Positions 1 through 9,770 are shown, numbered from the stretch's first letter. The stretch is DNA of 64,000 nt from an uncultured Selenomonas sp. (GCA_947167105.1 CAMVGU010000001.1:204552-268551); one strand, 5' to 3'. Notes: generated by a model not told the origin, from the sequence alone. A program made the numbers and translations.

Positions 1-483
1 CTCCAGCCAGCGGCGGCGGGCACGTTCCTCTATGGATGCCGTGAGAAAGATCTTTACATCTGCCTGTGGCAGCACATGGCTTGCAATGTCGCGGCCATCC
101 ATAAGTACACCGCCGCGGGTCGCCATATCCCGCTGCAGATCCACCATCTTTGTACGCACAGGCCCGAGCGCCGCAACCTGGGACACAATATGATTGATCT
201 CCGGCGTGCGGATGGAATCCGTGACATCCGTGCCATCCACCAGCACCGTGGTCTTTCCGTCATGGTATCGCAGGTCCACCGTGATATCCGGTACCACGGA
301 GAGTATCAGCTCATCCGTCACCGGCTGCCCTTGCTGAAGTGTCTTCCAGGCCACCGCACGATACATCGCGCCGGTGTCTATATAAGTATATCCCAACTGC
401 TGGGCTGCAAGCTTAGCGACCGTGCTCTTGCCGGCACCAGCCGGGCCGTCAATTGCCACTACAAGTTTCTTTTCCAAAATCAT
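1..483 (-). CDS. cmk: Cytidylate kinase, partial (3' end outside window)
   Basis: Cytidylate kinase transfers the ATP gamma-phosphate to CMP or dCMP in cytoplasmic pyrimidine nucleotide synthesis. The ATG (complement of 481-483) sits behind GGGAGG. The 161 visible residues carry the P-loop GPAGAGKST at about residues 13-21, the YIDTGAMYRA segment typical of Cmk, and a later DGRDI stretch. The family is about 220 residues, so roughly the last quarter lies beyond the left edge. It follows aroA by 15 bases, as in many Firmicutes, and is the most distal gene of this operon seen here. The truncation is caused by the window, not by the gene. Confidence 0.95.
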   Translation of the reverse strand, partial: MILEKKLVVAIDGPAGAGKSTVAKLAAQQLGYTYIDTGAMYRAVAWKTLQQGQPVTDELILSVVPDITVDLRYHDGKTTVLVDGTDVTDSIRTPEINHIVSQVAALGPVRTKMVDLQRDMATRGGVLMDGRDIASHVLPQADVKIFLTASIEERARRRWLE

Positions 484-498
484 TGCCTCCCGAATACA

Positions 499-1809
499 TT
501 ATTTCTGCAGGCGCTCCAACGTCGCATAAAATTCCGGATAGGAAATATTTACGCAATCCGCATGGACCAGCTCCACACCTTCGCCTGCTGCGCCAAGGAT
601 TGCCAGCGACATAGCCATGCGGTGATCGTCATAGGTAAAGCAGTCTGCCCGTTCCAGCTCACATCTGCCATGTATGACCAGACCGTCCTCAGTCACCTCT
701 ACGGCTCCAGGAGCCAGCTTGCTGAATTCCTTCTCAATAGCAGCCAGGCGGTCAGTTTCCTTAACACGCAGCTCCCCCGCTCCTGTAATAACGGTATCAC
801 CCTCTGCCAAAAGTGCAGCCACTGCAATAATTGGTATCTCATCTATCAGGCGCGGCATGATGTCAGCGCCGAAGCTCGTGCCATGCAATGTTCCTGACTC
901 TATGCGTATATCCGCCGCAGCCTCGCCGCCGGAAGTACGCTTATTCTCCAGCGTCAGTTTCGCACCCATTGCCTGCAGCACATCAAGGATGCCGGTGCGT
1001 GTCTCGTTCACGCCCACATTCCTGAGCAGCAAGCTGCTTCCTGGCAGAACAGCACCCGCCACAAGCCAGTAAGCCGCCGAGCTGATATCACCGGGCACCT
1101 CGATGGCCTCCGGTGCCCTGTACTCACCCGGCTGTACGGGGCAAATGCGCACAGCCGTGCCCTGTGCTTCTGTCTCAATGCCGAAGGCCGCCAGCATCCG
1201 CTCGGTATGGTCACGGGATTTCACCGGTTCCACTATCGTGGTGGGACTGTCCGCAAACATGCCTGCCAGCAGCAGTGCCGACTTCACTTGGGCACTGGCC
1301 ACCGGGCTTTCATAGGTAAGACCCTGCAGGTGCTTCCGGGCCGGTGCAACGGCCAGCGGCAATTTCGTATTGTTCTCGCGTCCGTAAATGACTGCCCCCA
1401 TCTGGGCGAGCGGCTCTGTGACACGCCCCATGGGACGCCGCGACAGTGAAGCGTCACCCGTGAAGGCAGAGAAGAAGGGCTGTGCTGACAACAGGCCCAG
1501 GAGCAGACGCAATGTAGTGCCAGAATTGCCGGCGTCCAGAACACGGGTCGGTTCATGCAGGCCATAGAGGCCATGTCCTGTGACCGTCAAGTCAGTATGC
1601 CCGAGAAAATCCACATCTGCACCAAGTGCGCGCATGATGGATGCTGTGGACAGGCAGTCCTGGGCGTGCAGGAAATTTGTTATATGCACAGGGGCATTGC
1701 CCAGCGCAGCAAGTATTATGCTGCGATGGGAAATGCTTTTGTCGCCCGGAATCCTGACCTCGCCATGCAGTCCTCCCGTTATTTTCCCTATTGTCATGCC
1801 TTCAGCCAT
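499..1809 (-). CDS. aroA: 3-phosphoshikimate 1-carboxyvinyltransferase (EPSP synthase)
   Basis: EPSP synthase joins shikimate-3-phosphate and phosphoenolpyruvate in the shikimate pathway. The protein (436 aa, normal length) opens with PGDKSISHR, has the first family signature LDAGNSGTTLRLLLG near residue 95, and the second signature RVKETDRLAA in the C-terminal half. I start it at the ATG at 1809, which has a GGGAAGGGG ribosome site and overlaps the stop of the upstream flavoprotein gene by 8 bases. An ATG four codons later (1797) is an alternative. The open frame continues upstream to 1938, but that part lies inside the flavoprotein gene. Translational coupling with its neighbours is likely. 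Confidence 0.96.
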   Translation of the reverse strand: MAEGMTIGKITGGLHGEVRIPGDKSISHRSIILAALGNAPVHITNFLHAQDCLSTASIMRALGADVDFLGHTDLTVTGHGLYGLHEPTRVLDAGNSGTTLRLLLGLLSAQPFFSAFTGDASLSRRPMGRVTEPLAQMGAVIYGRENNTKLPLAVAPARKHLQGLTYESPVASAQVKSALLLAGMFADSPTTIVEPVKSRDHTERMLAAFGIETEAQGTAVRICPVQPGEYRAPEAIEVPGDISSAAYWLVAGAVLPGSSLLLRNVGVNETRTGILDVLQAMGAKLTLENKRTSGGEAAADIRIESGTLHGTSFGADIMPRLIDEIPIIAVAALLAEGDTVITGAGELRVKETDRLAAIEKEFSKLAPGAVEVTEDGLVIHGRCELERADCFTYDDHRMAMSLAILGAAGEGVELVHADCVNISYPEFYATLERLQK

Positions 1810-3103
1810 CAGTTCTGCCCCTTCCCGATATGGAACTGTCCCATACTGCCCACTGTCCTGCCGCCGCGCCCATCGAAAACGCCGCCTGCAAGTTATAACC
1901 GCCCGTAAATGCGTCCACGTCCACAACCTCGCCAGCAAAATACAAGCCTTTAACCAGTCTGGATTGCATTGTCTTCGGGTCTATTTCTTTTACAGACACG
2001 CCCCCTGCTGTCACAATGGCCTCAGCCAGCGGACGCGTGCCTGAAATTGTTATCGTTAATTGCTGTAAGGTTTCCCTCAGGCGCTGACGCTCCTCCACCG
2101 TTACCTGATGCACCGGTTTGTCCGGCGAGAGAAACGCATAGTCCAGTACCGGCTCGATCAGCTTATGGGGCAGCAAATCCACCAGCCCATTCTTGACTGC
2201 TTTGCGCTGGTATTTCGCAAAATCCCTCTGCAGTCTCGCATCAAGCTGTTGTTGTGACAGGGCCGGCTTCAGGTTAATAGCGAGTTCCAGCAGATGCCCT
2301 CCCTCTGCCAATAGGCCCGACACCCTGCGGCTCAAGGAAAGTATCAAAGGCCCTGTGACACCGAAATGGGTGAACATCATCTCGCCCATCAGGCTTTCCT
2401 TTACCTCGCCGTCTACCAGCAGGCTGACGCGCACATTACGGAGCGAAAGCCCCTGGACATCCTTCACCCAATCTTCCTCGGTGGTCAGCGGCACCAGGGA
2501 AGGAAGAAGCGGCGTTACGGTATGCCCTAATTCTTCTGCCATCCTGTAGCCATCGCCGCTGGAGCCGGTGCCCGGATAGGATGCGCCGCCTGCCGCCAGT
2601 ATGACGGCCACCGCTGGATAAACGGCACCAGACGCAGTGCGTACCGCCTTGACTCTCCCTTCTTGAACCAGGATATCCTGCACGGCGGCACCTGTCTCGA
2701 TTCTGCCCCCTGTTTGGTGCAGGCGACGTATCATTGCATCCACCGCATCCTGCGCCCTGTCGGACTGCGGGAACACCCGCTGCCCCCGCTCCACCTTTGT
2801 CGCGACTCCCTGTTCCTCGAAAAAAGCAACCACATCCTGATTGTCAAAGGCACGCAGGGAGCTGTTCAGGAAGCTTCCATTGCCGGGGATGTTCTTTATG
2901 ATTTCCGTCACGTCCGCTGCATTCGTGATATTGCAGCGCCCTTTGCCGGTAATCATCATCTTGCGGCCTGGTTTCTGCATCTTTTCCAGGATTGTGACAG
3001 TCACAGGGCTCCCCTGGATTTGCTGTGTTTCTGCGGCTTTGATGGCCGCCATCATGCCCGCCGGGCCGGCACCTACGACTACGATATTCTTTGTATCACT
3101 CAT
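1802..3103 (-). CDS. NAD(P)/FAD-dependent oxidoreductase, HI0933/YhiN (BaiN-like) family
   Basis: A 433-residue flavoprotein of the HI0933 family. The N-terminal dinucleotide-binding motif VVGAGPAGMMAA (about residues 9-20) binds FAD, and the C-terminal TAGGVSVKEIDPKTM and GGYNLQAAFSMG segments are typical of the family. Its substrate is unknown; relatives have been linked to bile-acid or other reductions, but nothing here shows a substrate. Its ATG overlaps the rluB stop by 4 bases (ATGA) and its own end overlaps aroA, so it is embedded in a dacF-rluB-flavoprotein-aroA-cmk operon. That linkage is common in Negativicutes and Clostridia and says little about function. Confidence 0.9.
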   Translation of the reverse strand: MSDTKNIVVVGAGPAGMMAAIKAAETQQIQGSPVTVTILEKMQKPGRKMMITGKGRCNITNAADVTEIIKNIPGNGSFLNSSLRAFDNQDVVAFFEEQGVATKVERGQRVFPQSDRAQDAVDAMIRRLHQTGGRIETGAAVQDILVQEGRVKAVRTASGAVYPAVAVILAAGGASYPGTGSSGDGYRMAEELGHTVTPLLPSLVPLTTEEDWVKDVQGLSLRNVRVSLLVDGEVKESLMGEMMFTHFGVTGPLILSLSRRVSGLLAEGGHLLELAINLKPALSQQQLDARLQRDFAKYQRKAVKNGLVDLLPHKLIEPVLDYAFLSPDKPVHQVTVEERQRLRETLQQLTITISGTRPLAEAIVTAGGVSVKEIDPKTMQSRLVKGLYFAGEVVDVDAFTGGYNLQAAFSMGAAAGQWAVWDSSISGRGRTDG

Positions 3104-3831
3104 TTCGTCAGGCCAGCCTTTTCATATAGTGATAAGATTTCTTCATTCGTCAGTGTCCTGTGAGCGCCACGCGCCACGCCATGCAGTGTCAGACCGGCAA
3201 AATGGGTACGCTTCAATGCCTTCAAATCATACCCCACAGCCTGGAACATGCGGCGCACTTGTCGGTTGCGTCCTTCATGGATGGTCATTTCCACCCGCAC
3301 ACGCCCCTTTTCCGCCTCCAGGACTCTTACCTGGGCCGGTGCCGTCAGGCCATCTTCCAACTGCACTCCCGTGCGCAGCCTGTTCAGTTCCTCTTTGCCG
3401 GGTAGTCGTGTCAACCGGGCAACATAAGTCTTTTCTACTTCGTAGCGCGGATGCAGCAACCCATTCATGAGCTCGCCATCATTGGTCAGCAGCAGCAGCC
3501 CCTCCGTATTGGCATCCAGCCTGCCGATGGGATAGATGCGCTCCCTGACCTCCGGCAAAAGATCCAACACCGTACGCCGTCCGCGCTCATCGTGGGCGGA
3601 GGATATATATCCCTTCGGCTTGTTCAGCAGGAAATACACACGCTGTTCTGCTGCCTGTATAGGCTTGCCGTCCACCGTGATCCTGACATCGGCCTGCTCG
3701 TATTTGCCGCCCAGTTCCGTAACGGTCACGCCATCCACTTGCACGCGCCCTGCCAGGATCATCTGCTCTGCCGCGCGGCGGGAAGCCACGCCGGCCCTGC
3801 TGAGGATTTTCTGCAGTCTCTCTGCACTCAT
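3100..3831 (-). CDS. rluB: 23S rRNA pseudouridine synthase, RluB/RsuA family
   Basis: A 243-residue RNA pseudouridine synthase acting on the large ribosomal subunit. An S4 RNA-binding domain occupies about residues 1-60 (RLQKILSRAGVASRRAAE). The catalytic domain has the GRLDANTEGLLLLTNDGEL motif with the active-site aspartate, and RQVRRMF near the C-terminus. The sequence does not separate RluB from the other RsuA-family members, so the symbol follows usual Firmicutes annotation. The start ATG overlaps the stop of the carboxypeptidase gene by 4 bases. Confidence 0.92.
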   Translation of the reverse strand: MSAERLQKILSRAGVASRRAAEQMILAGRVQVDGVTVTELGGKYEQADVRITVDGKPIQAAEQRVYFLLNKPKGYISSAHDERGRRTVLDLLPEVRERIYPIGRLDANTEGLLLLTNDGELMNGLLHPRYEVEKTYVARLTRLPGKEELNRLRTGVQLEDGLTAPAQVRVLEAEKGRVRVEMTIHEGRNRQVRRMFQAVGYDLKALKRTHFAGLTLHGVARGAHRTLTNEEILSLYEKAGLTK

Positions 3832-5042
3832 CCAAAGAGTCCTTTCCAGAAGTCATGCCACATGGCCAGGAATTTGTCCCACAGTGACATCTTGGTAGCG
3901 GAACTGGCCGCCAGCAAGTCAGCAGAGGCGACTTCACGCCCATTCTGCTTAATGACCAGGCGTCCGATACGGTCACCCTCCTGTACAGGTGCAGCAAGGC
4001 TTTCAGGCAGTTCCAATACCTTTTCAAAATCCGGCAGACCGGCAGATCTTTTAAGATGCGGCAGCGTAATATCCGAGGCTACTTTTGCCTTTATTTCGCT
4101 GAGACTGCCGCCGTCAATCTCTACGCTGCCGACAGCCTCTCCCTCCTTGAGCACGGTCACAGGCTCAATCTGCTCAAAGCCGTAATCCAGCAAGGCAATG
4201 GAATCGTTCCACATGAACAAGCTGTCCAGCACGACTGCCACCAACTGTATGCCGTCATGTTTCGCACCGGACACCAGGCAGCGTCCTGCTTTGTCAGTAT
4301 ATCCCGTCTTCACGCCGTTGCCGCCCGGATAAAACCAGAGCATTTGGTTCTCGTTGCGCAGCTGCTTATTCTCATCATGCACCCATGAGTAGCTTTTTTC
4401 CCTGGTGCTGACAATATCCTCAAACTCCGGCAGGCTGTAGCCATATGCAGCTATAAACGCCAAATCGCGGGCAGTTGTATAGTGGTCGTCATCCGGCAAG
4501 CCATTGGCGTTGACAAAGGATGTGTCCCTAGCCCCCAGTTCCCGCGCCCTTTCCGTCATTTGCCTGGCGAAAGCCGGCACAGAGCCATAAATATGCTCAG
4601 CTATGGCCACTGTCGCGTCATTGCCGGAGTGCATCATCATGCCGTACAGCAGTTCACGCAAAGGAATTCGTTCCCCGGCTTTCAGCCAGAGCGTCGATCC
4701 TTCGACTCCTTCTGCAGCCTGGCTGATCGTCACCATATGATCCAGGTCGCCCTTCTCAAGTGCAAGGATCAGGGTCATGATCTTCGTCGTGCTGGCCGGA
4801 TAGCGGCGTTCATCTGCATTGCGTTCATAGAGCACCAGGCCCGTGGCCGCATCCAGCACAATGGCCGAGCGGGCGGACAGGCCCGGCAACGGATCTCCCG
4901 GAGCCACTGCCAAGGGCGGCTCTGCAACAGGTGGCTGTCCCTCCTTGATGGCTTTCGTGATCGGTGCCGTATCCAACGGAAAGGCCATTGCCTCACCGCT
5001 CAGCAAGCAGGCTGCAACTGCCAGGGCAGCAGTCCTGCGCAA
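3828..5042 (-). CDS. dacF: D-alanyl-D-alanine carboxypeptidase (PBP5/DacF type), TTG start
   Basis: A serine-type D-Ala-D-Ala carboxypeptidase that trims the terminal D-alanine of peptidoglycan stem peptides outside the cytoplasmic membrane. All three penicillin-binding motifs are present: STTK (about residue 83), SGN, and KTG. A short signal peptide precedes AMA-F around residue 20, and a C-terminal amphipathic tail rich in Trp and Phe probably anchors the protein. An in-frame TAG lies just upstream and no ATG follows, so the TTG at 5042 behind AAGGGA is the only reasonable start. Length (404 aa) fits the S11 peptidase family. It is the first gene of the coupled group running to cmk, 91 bases after dnaE. 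Confidence 0.9.
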   Translation of the reverse strand: MRRTAALAVAACLLSGEAMAFPLDTAPITKAIKEGQPPVAEPPLAVAPGDPLPGLSARSAIVLDAATGLVLYERNADERRYPASTTKIMTLILALEKGDLDHMVTISQAAEGVEGSTLWLKAGERIPLRELLYGMMMHSGNDATVAIAEHIYGSVPAFARQMTERARELGARDTSFVNANGLPDDDHYTTARDLAFIAAYGYSLPEFEDIVSTREKSYSWVHDENKQLRNENQMLWFYPGGNGVKTGYTDKAGRCLVSGAKHDGIQLVAVVLDSLFMWNDSIALLDYGFEQIEPVTVLKEGEAVGSVEIDGGSLSEIKAKVASDITLPHLKRSAGLPDFEKVLELPESLAAPVQEGDRIGRLVIKQNGREVASADLLAASSATKMSLWDKFLAMWHDFWKGLFG

Positions 5043-5133
5043 ATATTCCCTTAAGATAGCAAACCTCTCCTATCCAATGAAATGCATGGAATCATTTTAA
5101 CATTGCCAGCGCCTGTCCGCAAGAAAATAATGT

Positions 5134-8100
5134 TCAGCGCTTCTTTACGGCATTTGCCCCCAATAGCTGCACAAAGGCTGACTGCACCTCATCCTCATCA
5201 CCTGCCGTATAAGTTCCCGGCAGATGCTGCCTGTCAGCGTAAATATGCACCGGATTATCTCCCGGATGCTGCGCTATGAGTTGCTTTATGGCCTGCAGCT
5301 TGCTTTCCCGTTCCTCACCCGTCGGCAGCATCAGGTAATACTCAGATTTATATTCATCCAAAGACCAGATCCTGTCTGCCAGCAACTTCACGCTGTCTTC
5401 TTCAATATCCAATTTCCCCTGAATAACCAACGGCATATCCGTAACCAAAAGATTCACATACTGGTAAAATGTACGCGGGAAAATTGTAATCTCCATGCGC
5501 TCCGTGAAATCCTCCAAAGTCGCAAAGCACATTGTATCGCCCTTTTTGGTCGTATGGCGCTTGCTTTCTGTCAGCAGCCCCCCTATGCGCACCGCTTGTT
5601 TATCCCGCGCTGCTCCTTTTTTTAAGGTCTGGATGCTGGGCAGATTATTCAGCTTGCGGGCATAACGATCCAGCGGATGCCCGGTGATGTAGAAGCCTGT
5701 TGTTTCTTTCTCCCATTTCAGCATTTCCTCCTGTCTGGCCTCGTCTATATCAGGCAATGGTATTTCCAGTGCTTCCCCCATGCTGCTATCGTCAAAGAGC
5801 CCAACCTGTCCGCTCAGGGAGTCCCGCTGGGAGGCACTGGCCTCGCTTATGGCCTTTTCCAGGATGGCAAGCAACTGGCTGCGCTTCGCGCCCAGAGTAT
5901 CAAAGGCACCGCATTTGATAAGGCTTTCGATAACCCGCTTGTTGATGACCCGCATATCCACACGTCGGCAAAAATCCGGCAATGACTTGAAGGGGCCGTC
6001 CTGCTCGCGTGCTTTCACCACATTATCAATGGCACTCTCACCGACATTCTTGACGGCGGCTAAACCGAAGCGGATTGCCTGCCCGTCTACACTGAAGGTA
6101 GAAGAACTGGCGTTGATATCCGGCGGCAGTATGGAGAGCCCCATACGATGGCAGAGATCAATGTAGAAGGGCACTTTCTGCGCATTGTCCATGATACTGG
6201 TGAGCATTGCCGCCATGAACTCCTGGGGGTAATGAGCCTTGAGATACGCCGTCTGCCAGGCTACCAGGCCATAGGCAGCACTGTGGGACTTATTGAAGCC
6301 ATAGTCCGCAAAATGCGTCAGCAAATCAAAAATATGCTCGGCCAGTTTCGCATTAATTTTGTTTTTGGCGCAGCCCTGCAGGAAATTCTCCTTCTGGGAC
6401 ATCAGGATTTCCGCCTTTTTCTTGCCCATGGCACGGCGCAGAAGGTCTGCCTGCCCCAGGGAAAAACCTGCCAGTACCTGCACTATCTGCATGACCTGTT
6501 CCTGATAGAGCACGACACCGAATGTTTCCTTCAGGATGGGCTCCAGGAGCGGGTGCATATAGTCCGGCGTTTTCCTGCCATGGCGTCCGGCAATGAAATC
6601 CTCCACCATGCCGCTGCCCAGCGGGCCGGGACGGTAGAGGGCAACTGTCGGTATCAGATCCTCGAAGCACTCCGGTGCCAAATCCACTACCAGGCGCGTC
6701 ATGCCGGCTGATTCCATCTGGAACACTGCGCCTGTGCGTCCTTCGCAGAGCATCTTTGCGGTCAGCTCATCCCTGAGAGGTATTTTATCAATATCTATGT
6801 CTTTGCCACGGGTCTGCCTGATGTTTTCCAGAGTGTCCGCGATGACCGTCAGAGTGCGCAACCCCAGAAAGTCCATCTTCAGGAGGCCCAGTTCCTCCAC
6901 ATGATCCTTATCATACTCCGTGACCAAGGTGCCGTCGGAAACAGAGACCGGCACATAATCCGTCAACGGATGGCGGGCAATCACCACGCCGGCCGCATGG
7001 GTCGAGGAATTACGCGGCAGTCCCTCCAGTTTGCGAGCCAAGTCCACCAGTCGCTTGATTTCAGGACGTGATTCATAGGCATTGCGGAACTCCGCCGAAC
7101 TGCTCAGGGCTTTGTCCAGGGTGATATGCAGTTCATTCGGTATCAGCTTGGCGATTTCTGAGACTTCACTGTAAGGCATATTCAGCACCCGCCCCACATC
7201 GCGGATGGCCCCCTTGGCCGCCATCGTGCCAAAAGTAACAATCTGCGCTACATGATCGTAGCCATAGCGCTCTTTTACATACTCAATGACTTCCTTGCGG
7301 CGGATATAGTCAAAATCCACATCTATATCGGGCATGGTCACACGCTCAGGATTCAGGAAACGCTCAAACAGAAGCTGGTATTTCAGCGGGTCCAGATTCG
7401 TTATGCCCAGCAGATAGGCGACAATGCTGCCTGCTGCCGAGCCACGCCCAGGGCCTACGGCAATACCCTTTTCACGGGAATGATTGATGAAATCCCAAAC
7501 CACCAGGAAATAACTGTCATAGCCCATACGATGGATGATACCCAGCTCATACTCCAGGCGCTCCCTTACCTCCTGTGTGACCTCCGGGTAGTGTGCAGGC
7601 AGAGTCTTTTCGCACAAGTGGCGCAGGTATGCCTCATCATCCTGATATGATGCGGGAATCGGGTAATAGGGCAGTTGCAGCTTGCCGAATTCAAATTCCA
7701 CCTGGCAGCGTGCCGCAATTTTCGCCGTGTTTTCCAACGCCTCCGGGCAGTCCGGGAATAAGGCAGCCATTTCTTCCGGCGACTTCATGTAGTAATCATC
7801 GTTATTGAAGCGCATACGCGTCGGATCATCAAAAGTCTTCTGCATTTGTACACAGAGCAGTATGTCATGGAATTCGCTATCTTCGCGGCGTACATAATGT
7901 AGGTCGTTGGTAACCACCAGCCCGATGCCGTATTTATGTGCCAGCTCAATGAGGCCGCGATCCATAATGCGTTCTTCCGGCAACTGATGGTCCTGGATTT
8001 CCAAAAAGAAATTATCCTTGCCGAATATATCAATGTATTCCCTGACCAGTGCTTCCGCCTTGCCTTGATTCCCCTTGATGATGGCTTGCGGAATTTCGCC

Positions 8101-8562
8101 CATCACACAGGCCGACAGGCAGATCAGGCCCTCATGGTACTTGCGCAGCAGTTCCTTGTCCACGCGTGGCTTGTAATAAAAGCCCTCAATATGCGCCAGA
8201 GACACCAACTGCACAAGATTGCGATAGCCTTGCTGATTCTCTGCCAGCAAAATCAGATGATAATACTTGACGCCATTGACTTCTTCCCGTTCCTGGCGGG
8301 AACCAGGTGCCAGATAAACCTCGCAGCCTATAATGGGCTTTATTCCCTGTTTCCTGGCCTCCTGATAGAAATCAATCACGCCGTACATCACGCCATGATC
8401 TGTCATGGCAATGGCCTCCATGCCCAGCTCCTTAGTTCGGCTGACGAACTCTTTTATGCGGCTGGCACCGTCTAAAAGAGAATATTCTGTATGACAATGG
8501 AGGTGGACGAAGCCATCAGGCAGTACACGCTTTTCTCCTTGCTGTATCGGTTCTTTATCCAT
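5134..8562 (-). CDS. dnaE: DNA polymerase III alpha subunit (DnaE)
   Basis: The catalytic subunit of a replicative DNA polymerase, 1142 residues. The N-terminal PHP domain starts HLHCHTEYSLLDGAS. The palm carries GRGSAAGSIVAY and the PDIDVDF catalytic aspartates near residue 400. A helix-hairpin-helix and an OB fold (about residue 990 onward) follow. It is DnaE-type: there is no embedded 3'-5' exonuclease as in PolC. I start at the ATG at 8562 because AGGAGAG lies 6 bases upstream; the open frame extends 11 codons further without a good ribosome site. It is divergent from the DUF721 gene across about 116 bases. Confidence 0.96.
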   Translation of the reverse strand: MDKEPIQQGEKRVLPDGFVHLHCHTEYSLLDGASRIKEFVSRTKELGMEAIAMTDHGVMYGVIDFYQEARKQGIKPIIGCEVYLAPGSRQEREEVNGVKYYHLILLAENQQGYRNLVQLVSLAHIEGFYYKPRVDKELLRKYHEGLICLSACVMGEIPQAIIKGNQGKAEALVREYIDIFGKDNFFLEIQDHQLPEERIMDRGLIELAHKYGIGLVVTNDLHYVRREDSEFHDILLCVQMQKTFDDPTRMRFNNDDYYMKSPEEMAALFPDCPEALENTAKIAARCQVEFEFGKLQLPYYPIPASYQDDEAYLRHLCEKTLPAHYPEVTQEVRERLEYELGIIHRMGYDSYFLVVWDFINHSREKGIAVGPGRGSAAGSIVAYLLGITNLDPLKYQLLFERFLNPERVTMPDIDVDFDYIRRKEVIEYVKERYGYDHVAQIVTFGTMAAKGAIRDVGRVLNMPYSEVSEIAKLIPNELHITLDKALSSSAEFRNAYESRPEIKRLVDLARKLEGLPRNSSTHAAGVVIARHPLTDYVPVSVSDGTLVTEYDKDHVEELGLLKMDFLGLRTLTVIADTLENIRQTRGKDIDIDKIPLRDELTAKMLCEGRTGAVFQMESAGMTRLVVDLAPECFEDLIPTVALYRPGPLGSGMVEDFIAGRHGRKTPDYMHPLLEPILKETFGVVLYQEQVMQIVQVLAGFSLGQADLLRRAMGKKKAEILMSQKENFLQGCAKNKINAKLAEHIFDLLTHFADYGFNKSHSAAYGLVAWQTAYLKAHYPQEFMAAMLTSIMDNAQKVPFYIDLCHRMGLSILPPDINASSSTFSVDGQAIRFGLAAVKNVGESAIDNVVKAREQDGPFKSLPDFCRRVDMRVINKRVIESLIKCGAFDTLGAKRSQLLAILEKAISEASASQRDSLSGQVGLFDDSSMGEALEIPLPDIDEARQEEMLKWEKETTGFYITGHPLDRYARKLNNLPSIQTLKKGAARDKQAVRIGGLLTESKRHTTKKGDTMCFATLEDFTERMEITIFPRTFYQYVNLLVTDMPLVIQGKLDIEEDSVKLLADRIWSLDEYKSEYYLMLPTGEERESKLQAIKQLIAQHPGDNPVHIYADRQHLPGTYTAGDEDEVQSAFVQLLGANAVKKR

Positions 8563-8610
8563 GCTTCTCTCCTGAATCGTAATCATTCTTTCCATAAGGA
8601 TAGCACTTTA

Positions 8611-8619
8611 TGCTATAAT
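8611..8619 (+). promoter_or_regulatory. Extended -10 promoter for the DUF721 gene
   Basis: TGCTATAAT forms a perfect extended -10 element about 60 bases before the ATG at 8679. No good -35 is seen at the usual distance, which is normal for TGn-type promoters. It lies in the divergent region shared with dnaE. Confidence 0.55.
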
Positions 8620-8678
8620 AGTAAAATAACTTGCATCGGAAAATCGGAGCACAGAAGAAGCAGATAAGGAGAGCCCTT

Positions 8679-9725
8679 ATGGCCAAACGTACACCGGGCC
8701 TTGAACTCCCGCGCAGCATCATCCCTAAGACAGTCCGCAGCATCAGCCCCGCTATGGCAAAGGAATATTCCCGGCGCTGGGTGCTGGGACACTGGGCGGA
8801 AATCGTCGGGGGTGACATTGCCCGTCATGTGAAGCCCATGGGCATACGGCAGGAAATTCTCTGCCTGCAATCATTCACACCCGCATGGCAGAACGAAATC
8901 AAGCTGCTGGAAGCGCAGATTGTGCAGAAGGTAAACAACTTCGCCGGTGGCAAAATCATAAAGGGGCTGCGCTTCACCAGGCCCTGGGAGCATCCAGAGA
9001 CCTTTGATTTGACAGAGAGCAGGGCTGCCCGGCAGGCAGCAGAGGCATCGCGTACCAACTGGGGCAAGGAACGTGCCAGAATGCCGCTCAACACAGCAGA
9101 AATGCACGCTGCCGAGCAAATTGCTGAAAACTGCTCCGACCCCGTCCTGGCTCAACTGGTGGCAACAATAACGCGAAAAAGAATCCAGATGGATAAGCTG
9201 CGCCTGTCCAAAGGCTGGGTACCCTGCTCAAAATGCGGCCTGCTTTGTGAGCCGGCCCGGCAGAAGGACGAAGCTGACCATGCTGTTTTGTGCGATGCCT
9301 GCAAAAGGGCAGATGCAGAAGACCTGCGCGCCCGCATACGCCATGTACTAAAAAATGTCCCCTGGGCCAGAATGAAAGAAATGCGCAAGTATGTCCCCGA
9401 GGCCACAACGGCACTTATTGCCGAGCAGCGCGCCCTGCTGGTGCAAAAGCTGGCTTCGGAAGTGGATGTCAATGACAAAAATAGCCTGAAAGCCATGGAG
9501 CTTGTCATGCTGGCCGATGGGGTCAGCCCGGATCAGCTTTCCGAGGACAGAGTAGCCCGCACACTATACAGGCTGCGGTTCAATCTGCACCGACCACCTG
9601 ATTACACCGCACCGCGCCGCTATGATATAATCAAGCGCGGCAAGGAGGGCGAACAGGCCAGGCGAACACTGGCTGAAGGTGCCTTGCGGATGCGTGAGCA
9701 CTATTTGCCGCCCAAGCAACCGTAA
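8679..9725 (+). CDS. DUF721 (DciA-like) protein with C-terminal four-cysteine domain
   Basis: A 348-residue protein. Residues 10-105 match the DUF721 pattern (WAEIVGGDIARHVKP, then SFTPAWQNEIKLLEAQIVQK), the core of DciA, a loader of the replicative helicase in many bacteria. The rest is a long extension with four cysteines at residues 183, 186, 205 and 208 (CSKC and CDAC), suggesting a zinc ribbon, then a basic helical tail. Ordinary DUF721 proteins are about half this length. I chose the ATG at 8679 behind AAGGAGAG, not the TTG at 8631. Its position opposite dnaE fits a replication role, but that is inference. A strong hairpin follows the stop codon. Confidence 0.75.
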   Translation: MAKRTPGLELPRSIIPKTVRSISPAMAKEYSRRWVLGHWAEIVGGDIARHVKPMGIRQEILCLQSFTPAWQNEIKLLEAQIVQKVNNFAGGKIIKGLRFTRPWEHPETFDLTESRAARQAAEASRTNWGKERARMPLNTAEMHAAEQIAENCSDPVLAQLVATITRKRIQMDKLRLSKGWVPCSKCGLLCEPARQKDEADHAVLCDACKRADAEDLRARIRHVLKNVPWARMKEMRKYVPEATTALIAEQRALLVQKLASEVDVNDKNSLKAMELVMLADGVSPDQLSEDRVARTLYRLRFNLHRPPDYTAPRRYDIIKRGKEGEQARRTLAEGALRMREHYLPPKQP

Positions 9726-9730
9726 AAAAT

Positions 9731-9763
9731 AGCCCTGCAGGAGTTTTTTCCTCCCGCAGGGCT
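9731..9763. terminator. Bidirectional terminator
   Basis: Two 13-base arms (9731-9743 and 9751-9763) pair with one mismatch around a 7-base loop. Reading leftward, the stem is followed by a run of six Ts, so it ends the HAD phosphatase transcript; reading rightward it can also end the DUF721 transcript. Confidence 0.8.
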
Positions 9764-9770
9764 GTTTCCA

